Assembly (NCBI GenBank): GCA_003695005.1
Contig: RFJE01000390.1
Span: forward strand, 1-5,035
DNA: 5,035 nt
Reading direction: 5' to 3'
From: Candidatus Hydrogenedentota bacterium
Lineage (GTDB): Bacteria; Spirochaetota; Leptospiria; Turneriellales; J094
The position numbers were made by a program, and so were the translations under genes. Below are positions 1 to 5,035 of this stretch, piece after piece (position 1 is the first letter of the stretch; each line of letters opens with the position of its first letter). Under the pieces are notes generated by a model, which saw only the letters and a list, made by a program, of their open reading frames with translations, was not told where the DNA came from and did not search any database.

Positions 1-104
1 CAACTGGTATTTCTTATCATCCTGTCAAGCGTGCAACGATACGACGTTTTGCCGTATCAGCAATTCTCGGTGAAGGGGAAAAAGGCCTGCTCGGCGCAAC
101 TTAA
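1..104 (+). CDS. C-terminal end of an unrecognised protein (partial)
   Basis: Reading frame 3 is open from the left edge to a TAA at 102-104 and gives 33 residues ending in GEGEKGLLGAT. The residues are balanced, with a basic stretch (VKRATIRRFAV) followed by a Gly-rich tail, which looks like a genuine protein end. The other two rightward frames give less protein-like text, and one of them stops at 71-73. A terminator-like hairpin begins inside its last codons, which supports this being the real end of a rightward gene. The fragment is too short to name a family; I see no catalytic motif and propose no function. It converges with the leftward lipoprotein gene. Confidence 0.55.
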   Translation, partial: TGISYHPVKRATIRRFAVSAILGEGEKGLLGAT

Positions 105-168
105 GCCCCCTCACTAAATTGAAAATTTGGTGAGGGGGAGGACTGTTTGAGCACGAGCAGGTCTTTTT
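79..168. terminator. Nested bidirectional terminator between convergent genes
   Basis: The arm AAAAAGGCCTGCTCG (79-93) pairs with CGAGCAGGTCTTTTT (154-168) over 15 positions with one G-T wobble. Read rightward, the structure ends in a run of six T (164-169). Read leftward, it ends in five T (complement of 79-83), so both convergent genes could stop here. Its loop holds a second hairpin: CCCCCTCAC (106-114) pairs with GTGAGGGGG (130-138), extended by one wobble pair and AAATT/AATTT around the loop GAA. The left arm of the outer stem lies inside the last codons of the rightward gene. The pairing is seen directly; the terminator role is inferred from the stem plus T-run. Confidence 0.7.
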
Positions 169-178
169 TCCCTATTTT

Positions 179-211
179 TCCCTCACCTTTTTCGTAGAAA
201 AAGGTGAGGGA
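179..211. repeat. Perfect 14-bp inverted repeat (hairpin) related to the adjacent terminator hairpin
   Basis: TCCCTCACCTTTTT (179-192) and AAAAAGGTGAGGGA (198-211) are perfect reverse complements around the loop CGTAG. The stem core CCCTCAC/GTGAGGG is the same as in the hairpin at 106-138, so the four arms in this region can also pair in other combinations. It lies 112 bases past the stop of the leftward lipoprotein gene and could help protect or end that transcript. However, no T-run follows it on either strand, so it is a hairpin but not a textbook terminator. It could also be the remnant of a palindromic intergenic repeat family. Confidence 0.7.
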
Positions 212-323
212 CAGCGATTCTCGGCTTTTCGACGTATTGCTGAATTTCCAGTTTATTTTGAGCCTTAGTAGGACATGGATGTTCTGTACATGCCTCATTC
301 CAGGATTTCTAACTGATTTCCTT

Positions 324-1688
324 TTAATAATTTTGATAAGAAAAATTTCTTTCATAACGCCAGTCTGCATGAATCCACGTTCCTGTTGCGGCATACGACT
401 CAATAAAATTAGCTCCTTCTCCTGAACAGCCTGTAGAACTATTGCAATAAGGACTATCTTGTTTGCGAAAAGCTGTAGCCATATTAGCAATCCTTTCCCA
501 GGTAGTATAATCATTCCCATTTGGATTTGCAATATCCACAGCATCGCCATATTGGTGTCTACTATATGTATATGTACCTCCATAAAGTTGCGCATTTCGC
601 TGAACAGATCGATACGAACTATTCAGAATTAAAGGCCCTCCCCACTTATTACGAATGTTCTGTAAATGATTAACCATGGATGGGTCTAGATTTGCATAAT
701 TAAAAGTAGTGTCGGTTACACCATTAAAAGTAGAATGATTCCATGCATGAGCTGTAGAACTCCATACAAATTCATAAAGCGCAAAATTTTCCGCTAATTT
801 TGTATTAATAGGAATCCCACCATTATTTTCATTCAGGGCATCACAAAACAAGAAAACAGTTGGTGCTTGGTAATATCCCGGAGCAGGAGACGAAGCCGGA
901 GGTAAATTGTTCAAATAATCATTTGTTAAGGTTGAATTTTTTTCGAGTCGAAAAATATTCCCAATGGGATAGCGCGCTACAGCCACTTCATTCGAAAGAG
1001 AAGATATATTTCCCGAGGTATCTTGTACGACAACAACATAATACCAATATCCCACCCCTGTAAGAGTATCTGTCCAAGTCGTTGTACTTTGAGAGCTTAC
1101 AGTACCTACGAAATCATCACTTAAAGACACGCCAGGGTGAGTAGATCTATATATTTGGTAAGCTGCAAAATCTGAATCGGTATTTGCATCCCAGCTAATC
1201 GTTAAGTTTGTTGATGTTGCTGTGGTTGTGTATGGCGGATTCGGACTTATGAGTGGTACGGATACATTTGTTACAGCAGAGGGTGGTGTAGAATCGGATC
1301 CTGCTGATAACGTTTGTATAGAAAAATCAAAAGATACTGCTTTATTCTGCGAGGCATCTACGGATTCTAATTTAAATGTATAGCGAGTACCTGCATTTAA
1401 TCCCGATATTGTAATATCGTGAGTTTGTGTCAAAGAAGTACCTGTATCTTGAACCTGGTTTAACGGAGAACTTATTCCATAGTAAACCCGCGTTGTTGCT
1501 AGTTCATTTGTTTGCCATGTTATGCGAATGGTGGAAGTTGTCGTATAAAAATATACCTGGCTAATTTCGGGCGGTATCGTATCCTTTGGCTCTACGGGCA
1601 AGGGTGCTTCTTCCGTAGGTAAATCATAAGGATTACTGTAACATTGAATAACAATAAAAGAAAGTAACAACAAGAACCCTCTATACAT
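324..1688 (-). CDS. Lipoprotein with two fibronectin III domains and an M15-type zinc peptidase domain
   Basis: This 454-residue protein has a short hydrophobic signal (residues 4-15) ending VIQ-Cys16. That is a loose lipobox with Gln before Cys, tolerated better in spirochaetes than elsewhere, so a lipidated envelope protein is likely. Two fibronectin III-like domains follow (about 38-127, with ITWQTNELATTRVYYG, and 135-238, with ISWDANTDSDFAAYQIYRS). The C-terminal part (about 298-447) matches the M15 peptidase pattern: SSYRS (357-361), then S376-x-H378-x-x-G381-x-A383-x-D385, then W438-I-H440-A-D442. Predicted zinc ligands are His378, Asp385 and His440. The family cleaves D-Ala or related bonds in peptidoglycan peptides, so a cell-wall carboxypeptidase or endopeptidase role outside the cytoplasm is inferred. 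No Glu sits three residues before His440 as in VanX; other M15 subfamilies also lack it. The ATG at 1688 is preceded by AAGG eight bases upstream and there is no nearer in-frame alternative. It lies 84 bases past the decarboxylase-like gene. Confidence 0.85.
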   Translation of the reverse strand: MYRGFLLLLSFIVIQCYSNPYDLPTEEAPLPVEPKDTIPPEISQVYFYTTTSTIRITWQTNELATTRVYYGISSPLNQVQDTGTSLTQTHDITISGLNAGTRYTFKLESVDASQNKAVSFDFSIQTLSAGSDSTPPSAVTNVSVPLISPNPPYTTTATSTNLTISWDANTDSDFAAYQIYRSTHPGVSLSDDFVGTVSSQSTTTWTDTLTGVGYWYYVVVVQDTSGNISSLSNEVAVARYPIGNIFRLEKNSTLTNDYLNNLPPASSPAPGYYQAPTVFLFCDALNENNGGIPINTKLAENFALYEFVWSSTAHAWNHSTFNGVTDTTFNYANLDPSMVNHLQNIRNKWGGPLILNSSYRSVQRNAQLYGGTYTYSRHQYGDAVDIANPNGNDYTTWERIANMATAFRKQDSPYCNSSTGCSGEGANFIESYAATGTWIHADWRYERNFSYQNY

Positions 1689-1740
1689 CTTCTTAACCTT
1701 ATATGTAAGAAAATTTATTCCGGGGCCGAAATAATTTTAA

Positions 1741-1773
1741 GGTTCGCTTTTCGGCTTTCGCCGAAAAGCCACC
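1741..1773 (-). terminator. Hairpin after the decarboxylase-like gene
   Basis: GCTTTTCGGC (1746-1755) and GCCGAAAAGC (1760-1769) form a perfect 10-bp stem with loop TTTC. GGT (1741-1743) and ACC (1771-1773) can extend it across a small internal loop. The base of the extended stem touches the TAG stop of the operon's last metabolic gene. On the minus strand the downstream sequence is A/T-rich but lacks a clean T-run. It may therefore be a weak terminator, or a processing/stability hairpin that lets some transcription reach the lipoprotein gene. Confidence 0.5.
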
Positions 1774-2552
1774 TATACAAAAGTTCCTTCATTAAGCCGA
1801 GACTGCCAGTTATGGCGAGAATATCCCGAAATAATTGGAAAATGCTTGCCTATTTCTAACTGTCGTATATGATCGGCCATAGGATGAGAGCTACTGCCAA
1901 CGGTAACCTCGACATTAGGACGCAAACAATATTTAATCGTTCCTCTTACATCCACCACGGTACGCACACGTTTCCCATTTAAATTGGTAAGCGTGGTTAA
2001 GTCAAAAGCAGGTAAATTAAAACCTTTGTGAATATCCCCACTCATGGTAACAATCGATCCACCATTAGAGTCTTTCACCTCACCGGAAAAACGATTTTCC
2101 CCCCATCTGATTGGAATATCCGTTACAAATTTCGGGTAGCCCCAAATTTCTCTTCCGGCTGCATTTGCTTGTGGTGTAGTCACGGGTAGATCAATAACAT
2201 ACATAGCTAGCTTGCGGTAATTTCCTGGAATCAATAGCTCAGCAAGAGGCATTAAAGGATTCGAACGCTCTTCTTCTACAGCTGCCACGGCTAAGCCTAC
2301 TTCATTATATATGCCAACCGAAGTGTCATGATACTCATAAAAAACCAAACCCGCTAATGTTTGGTTCAACCAAATAGGTACCGACTTACATCCAGTACCT
2401 GCTAACATTTGATTAGCAACCTCTAAAGGTGCGGGCGTAAATATCATATAAAAAGAAACATCATAATATAGGATTGGTAAATCTACATCCCCTTCACTTG
2501 TCTTTACTGTCTTTCTTTCCACCTGAAAAAATTCATCGGTTACTCGTTGCAT
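1773..2552 (-). CDS. Acetoacetate decarboxylase superfamily protein
   Basis: The protein has 259 residues, close to the family's usual 245-270, and is probably cytoplasmic because it has no signal or membrane segment. The family core is clear. GREIWGYPKF (133-142) aligns with the clostridial segment GRELSAYPKK, which places Lys141 at the Schiff-base lysine (Lys115 there). YNEVGLAV (82-89) aligns with YTESGQAI, which places Glu84 at the active-site Glu76. The second lysine (Lys116 there), important in acetoacetate decarboxylase for lowering the catalytic pKa, is Phe142 here. By eye, Arg29 is also replaced, by Tyr. A Schiff-base chemistry on an oxo-acid or enone-type substrate is therefore plausible, but plain acetoacetate decarboxylation is doubtful; members such as SbADC are aldolase-dehydratases. 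Its ATG has a strong AAGGAGG eight... seven-base-range upstream site that overlaps the previous stop, placing it firmly in the acyl-CoA dehydrogenase operon. Confidence 0.85.
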   Translation of the reverse strand: MQRVTDEFFQVERKTVKTSEGDVDLPILYYDVSFYMIFTPAPLEVANQMLAGTGCKSVPIWLNQTLAGLVFYEYHDTSVGIYNEVGLAVAAVEEERSNPLMPLAELLIPGNYRKLAMYVIDLPVTTPQANAAGREIWGYPKFVTDIPIRWGENRFSGEVKDSNGGSIVTMSGDIHKGFNLPAFDLTTLTNLNGKRVRTVVDVRGTIKYCLRPNVEVTVGSSSHPMADHIRQLEIGKHFPIISGYSRHNWQSRLNEGTFV

Positions 2553-2557
2553 CTTAT

Positions 2558-2564
2558 CCTCCTT
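2558..2564 (-). promoter_or_regulatory. Strong Shine-Dalgarno fused to the upstream stop codon
   Basis: The minus strand reads TAAGGAGGATAAGATG. The TAA stop of the acyl-CoA dehydrogenase (2563-2565) runs directly into AAGGAGG, which lies five bases before the ATG at 2552. This fixes the start of the decarboxylase-like gene and implies that ribosomes ending one gene can reload on the next. Confidence 0.8.
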
Positions 2565-3879
2565 ATTTCGCTAACGATTCTTCAAAAACTGCTAGCAAAT
2601 TTATCTGATTTGTTCCTTCGTAAATTTGTGTTAAGCGGACATCGCGCATAGCTTTTTCTGCCACTCTATTTGCAAGAAAACTTTCATTTCCTAAAATGTC
2701 CATACAAGTTTCACAAACTTCCATGGCAATATCCGAGCATATTACTTTTACAGCTGATGCAATTGCTTTTTGCGCTGTCCAGTCTTTTGCATAATACCAA
2801 ATCATGGATCGACCTGCCATGAGCTTACTCTCCATTTGCGCTAGCTTAAATGCAATGATCTGTTTGTTCATAAGACCTGATTTTTTGCAATACTCTAAAG
2901 TATCTTCGAGTGCCCCTCGTGCAATCCCAATGGCAATCGCACCAACCGGAATCCGAGAATAATTGAGTGTTTTTTGGTTTAATTTCCAACCATTGCGCAG
3001 TCCACCTACAACCCGAGAATCCGGAACAAACACATCTTCAAAAATAAGTTCCGTGGCAGAAGAGGCTTTCTGTCCCATTTTCTTTTCGTTACGACCACAA
3101 GAAAAGCCGCATGAAGAAGTATCCACAGCAAAGCATGTCCATGAGTTCGGAATCTCCCTTGGATCTTCGTCTATCGCAGCAAAGGTAGAAACCACACTTG
3201 CAATGTCCCCCCCTGAAATAAAGACTTTCCGACCATTTAAAAGCCATCCGCCACGAACTCGTTTTGCTTTTAAGCCAGGCTTGGCTTTTTGAGCACCTTC
3301 GGAATCTTCGGCATCGGAACCAGCCCCCGGCTCTGTAATGGCATACGCCGCTAGTTTTGGCACCCCGCGCATATTCGCTTCTTGAAGCGGTAAAATAACT
3401 TCTTTAAAGATATTCCAGTCAGCACTTAATATTAAAGGTGCTAATCCTAATGAATGAGCTCCGATCAAAAGACCAATTCCCCCACAGGTGGCACATAGCT
3501 CTTCCATTTTAATGGCAGCACAAAGATGAAAAGGATAGCGATAGCGCTGCCAAGGGACTGTCCCAAACGGGATTGGCAACATATCAGAAAAAAGACCTTC
3601 TTTCGCAGCTAACCTTAAAATAGCATCTCTACTTTGTACGGATAAACCACGATCACCTTCGTCTCGAAAAGGTTTTAATTTAGACTCTGCAAACTCTCGA
3701 ACCTCTCGCCTATACTTTGCTAATTCTTTTGGAAGGGTATTGGTATCTCGCTGCCATGAGTTTGTAGGGACATATTCACTAATCTCATCAATAAATCGAA
3801 CTAAACTTTTTCCAATTGGATCCGGAATCGAACCTAAAACTTGAAAGACTTCTTTTGGTAAAAAGTCCATAACATTCAT
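2563..3879 (-). CDS. Acyl-CoA dehydrogenase, catalytic-Glu-bearing subunit
   Basis: The 438-residue flavoprotein should oxidise an acyl-CoA to the 2-enoyl-CoA, passing electrons to ETF. It starts with about 55 residues before the usual first domain, which is recognisable from REVREFAESKLKP (58-70). The middle domain carries AITEPGAGSDA (180-190), GWLLNGRKVFISGG (211-224) and MGQKASSATELIFEDVFVP (268-286). The C-terminal domain ends QIYEGTNQI (418-426), with Glu421 at the catalytic-base position of medium-chain enzymes. Two conserved elements are missing. The RxxFGK segment is shortened to CKKSGLMNK (331-339), and the QxxGGxG loop reads DILGNES (394-400). In homotetrameric relatives these bind the neighbour's FAD. 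The start ATG overlaps the upstream stop (ATGA) and has a modest GAAAGGGA about 11 bases upstream, so coupled translation is likely; Met4 is an alternative start. Its predicted partner is the product of the preceding gene. Confidence 0.9.
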   Translation of the reverse strand: MNVMDFLPKEVFQVLGSIPDPIGKSLVRFIDEISEYVPTNSWQRDTNTLPKELAKYRREVREFAESKLKPFRDEGDRGLSVQSRDAILRLAAKEGLFSDMLPIPFGTVPWQRYRYPFHLCAAIKMEELCATCGGIGLLIGAHSLGLAPLILSADWNIFKEVILPLQEANMRGVPKLAAYAITEPGAGSDAEDSEGAQKAKPGLKAKRVRGGWLLNGRKVFISGGDIASVVSTFAAIDEDPREIPNSWTCFAVDTSSCGFSCGRNEKKMGQKASSATELIFEDVFVPDSRVVGGLRNGWKLNQKTLNYSRIPVGAIAIGIARGALEDTLEYCKKSGLMNKQIIAFKLAQMESKLMAGRSMIWYYAKDWTAQKAIASAVKVICSDIAMEVCETCMDILGNESFLANRVAEKAMRDVRLTQIYEGTNQINLLAVFEESLAK

Positions 3880-4841
3880 ACTACTTGTTTCCCTTTCTTT
3901 AAAAATTCAATAAGAAACAAAGGGGAAGCCGGCATTTGCCTAAGCATGCGAATATGTCGAAAAATTTGTTCCATTCCATAATCTTTCATATAACCATAAC
4001 CCCCATGAATTTGCATGGCCGACCAAGAAGCTTCTAGTGCAAAATTAGAACAAGTTGTTCTTACATGAATTAAAGAAGCCAAATCTCTTTTTGTAGATAA
4101 ATAAGGAATGATCGAATCATAGTGTAAAATTGCTTTTTCTATTTTCTGTAACATTTCTTGTATGATATCATGATCGATAATCAATTTTCCACCTTGGTAG
4201 CGATCCTGTGCATAAGTATATGCTGTATCATACGCAAGTTTTATGAGTCCGCTTTCTATGGCTAATAAGCTAAAAACTTCCCGAAACAAAATTTCCGAAA
4301 AAAGCGGGTTTAAAGACATGGTTTCTATTTCTTGCTGAAGGGTAAGGCGGGAGAGAGATTGTGTTGGAAGACCAAGCCGTTTTTCTAATGGTACTTGCTT
4401 GACTACCTTAAACTTTTTCCATTGCTTGTTCTTCCTATCTGCAAGATAAACATGATTCAAAGATACGTCCTGCGGCAATAAAATGAGTGGTTCTTCTGAT
4501 GCAAACAAAAGAAAAACTTCTTGCTTACCCGTTCTATTTTTTAACCAAGTTTGCAGTGACGTTTGCATGGCGCGAAAAGCTAAATCTACGGATACTAGCC
4601 CTAAATTTTCAAAAATGATTCTGTACCAACTGAATACTTCCGGATTGGGATCTTCCGATCCCCACAATGCCCATTCGGATCTTTCTTTAGATAAATAGCC
4701 TAACTTTTCTAAAGAAGCTAAATCTTGCTCAACTTGATGAAAGGATACTTCTTTATCAAAAGGTCGATAGTGATTTAAGATCTCTTTTTGGCATAACCGA
4801 TGGAACTCTTCGGCTAGTTCATCCACATCACCACATTTCAA
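3876..4841 (-). CDS. Acyl-CoA dehydrogenase-like partner subunit lacking the catalytic base
   Basis: This 321-residue protein is recognisable from its C-terminal half: YTYAQDRYQGGKLI (208-221) matches the RxxFGK region, and MQIHGGYGYMKDYGMEQIF (276-294) matches the QIHGGYGY signature. In the following segment RHIRMLRQMPAS, Pro304 occupies the place of the catalytic Glu of QIYEGT. The middle domain (about 108-170) is shortened and lacks the TEPxxGSD motif; only traces such as VYLADRKNKQW and KRLGLP remain. Alone it should not dehydrogenate acyl-CoA. It probably completes the FAD site of the dehydrogenase encoded immediately downstream, with a 4-base overlap. The start is uncertain: the frame opens after a TGA at 4857-4859, has no ATG before Met92, and offers TTG at 4841 or GTG at 4826, both with poor Shine-Dalgarno sequences. 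TTG is used here because it keeps the whole frame. The body has no frameshift or internal stop, so it is not a pseudogene. Confidence 0.82.
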   Translation of the reverse strand: MKCGDVDELAEEFHRLCQKEILNHYRPFDKEVSFHQVEQDLASLEKLGYLSKERSEWALWGSEDPNPEVFSWYRIIFENLGLVSVDLAFRAMQTSLQTWLKNRTGKQEVFLLFASEEPLILLPQDVSLNHVYLADRKNKQWKKFKVVKQVPLEKRLGLPTQSLSRLTLQQEIETMSLNPLFSEILFREVFSLLAIESGLIKLAYDTAYTYAQDRYQGGKLIIDHDIIQEMLQKIEKAILHYDSIIPYLSTKRDLASLIHVRTTCSNFALEASWSAMQIHGGYGYMKDYGMEQIFRHIRMLRQMPASPLFLIEFLKKGKQVV

Positions 4842-4844
4842 ATA

Positions 4845-4860
4845 TTGACAACACTGTCAA
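4845..4860. promoter_or_regulatory. Perfect palindrome TTGACA-N4-TGTCAA before the partner-subunit gene
   Basis: TTGACA (4845-4850) and TGTCAA (4855-4860) are exact reverse complements separated by ACAC. The site fills most of the 22-base gap between the upstream stop (TAA at 4864-4866) and the TTG start at 4841. It could be an operator for a dimeric repressor (TetR-like sites often look like this), or a small mRNA hairpin beside an otherwise weak start. I see no -10 element at the right distance, so I do not call it a promoter. Confidence 0.4.
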
Positions 4861-4863
4861 GAA

Positions 4864-5035
4864 TTAACGAATTAATTTGACGATCATTTCGAGTTTCTCG
4901 GCCGTATCCATGACTTCGTTAATCCGATTTCCTGCAATGACAAGGGCTGTAGGGGAAAGCTCCCGACGAATAATTTTTTTCCCTTTTAGGCTTCCTACCA
5001 ATAGTTCCGTTAATTTCGGATCGGATGTTTCTAAA
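4864..5035 (-). CDS. C-terminal end of an unrecognised protein (partial)
   Basis: An open minus-strand frame enters at the right edge and runs 56 residues to TAA at 4864-4866. It contains KLTELLVGSLKGKKIIRREL, then SPTALVIAGNRINEVMD, and ends in a charged amphipathic helix TAEKLEMIVKLIR. The composition is that of a soluble, folded protein and the other minus frame here is less protein-like. I do not recognise the family. It lies in the same direction, only 22 bases upstream of the dehydrogenase-like partner, so it is probably a member of the same operon and may belong to the same acyl-CoA pathway. Confidence 0.6.
   Translation of the reverse strand, partial: LETSDPKLTELLVGSLKGKKIIRRELSPTALVIAGNRINEVMDTAEKLEMIVKLIR

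Noticed and set aside
271..296. Imperfect inverted repeat AGGaCATG...CATGCCT downstream of the lipoprotein stop
   Set aside because: It is a short stem with a bulge and no T-run, and is not distinguishable from chance.
101..595. A 164-codon minus-strand open frame overlapping the end of the lipoprotein gene and the hairpin region
   Set aside because: It overlaps the M15 domain, whose zinc motifs are in the other frame. Its translation is low-complexity and rich in Ile/Leu/Lys, and it reads through both hairpins. It is a shadow frame.
860..1063. Rightward open frame of 67 codons inside the lipoprotein gene
   Set aside because: It is antisense to the fibronectin/linker region and has no protein-like features.
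1698..1703. TATAAG on the minus strand as a -10 box for the lipoprotein gene
   Set aside because: Transcription would start within a few bases of the ATG and remove its ribosome site, and no matching -35 is seen.
2963..3292. Rightward open frame of 109 codons inside the acyl-CoA dehydrogenase gene
   Set aside because: It is antisense to the conserved middle domain, has no recognisable domain and shows no ribosome site that stood out.
3876..4841. The short dehydrogenase-like gene as a decaying pseudogene
   Set aside because: The frame is intact, conserved C-terminal motifs remain, and it overlaps the next gene by 4 bases. A retained structural subunit explains it better.
4855..4860. TTGACA on the minus strand as a -35 promoter element
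   Set aside because: No TATAAT-like hexamer lies 16-18 bases downstream. The hexamer is better explained as half of the palindrome.

Overview
The window reads as a piece of a low-to-moderate GC bacterial chromosome. The style fits a spirochaete such as Leptospira: a short signal peptide ending in a relaxed lipobox, a surface-type fibronectin III lipoprotein, and genes of fatty-acyl-CoA metabolism. This assignment is an inference from style; no species marker is present.

Layout. The first 104 bases are the tail of a rightward gene that I do not recognise. Everything else coding is leftward (minus strand). In order of transcription from the right edge these are: the last 56 codons of an unrecognised protein (4864-5035), a degenerate acyl-CoA dehydrogenase-like protein (3876-4841), a full-length acyl-CoA dehydrogenase (2563-3879), an acetoacetate-decarboxylase-superfamily protein (1773-2552), and a lipoprotein with two fibronectin III domains and an M15 zinc-peptidase domain (324-1688). 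The three metabolic genes are packed as one operon: a 4-base ATGA overlap, then a stop codon that forms part of the next Shine-Dalgarno sequence. A 10-bp hairpin and about 84 bases separate them from the lipoprotein gene. The rightward and leftward units converge on a hairpin-rich region (79-211) that includes a nested, apparently bidirectional terminator.

Main point. The two adjacent acyl-CoA dehydrogenase-type proteins have complementary losses. The 438-residue protein keeps the flavin/substrate half of the active site (TEPGAGSD motif and the catalytic Glu421 in YEGT). It has lost the two elements that normally reach across the dimer interface to the neighbour's FAD (the RxxFGK segment and the QxxGGxG loop). 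The 321-residue protein keeps those two cross-interface elements (RYQGGK, QIHGGYGY), has Pro304 where the catalytic Glu should be, and has a collapsed middle domain. Together they make one complete site per heterodimer. This is the architecture of the obligate alpha2beta2 dehydrogenases known from actinobacterial steroid side-chain degradation (FadE28-FadE29 type). The decarboxylase-superfamily protein in the same operon keeps the Schiff-base lysine but not the neighbouring lysine of true acetoacetate decarboxylase, so it may act on a different acyl or oxo substrate made by the same pathway.
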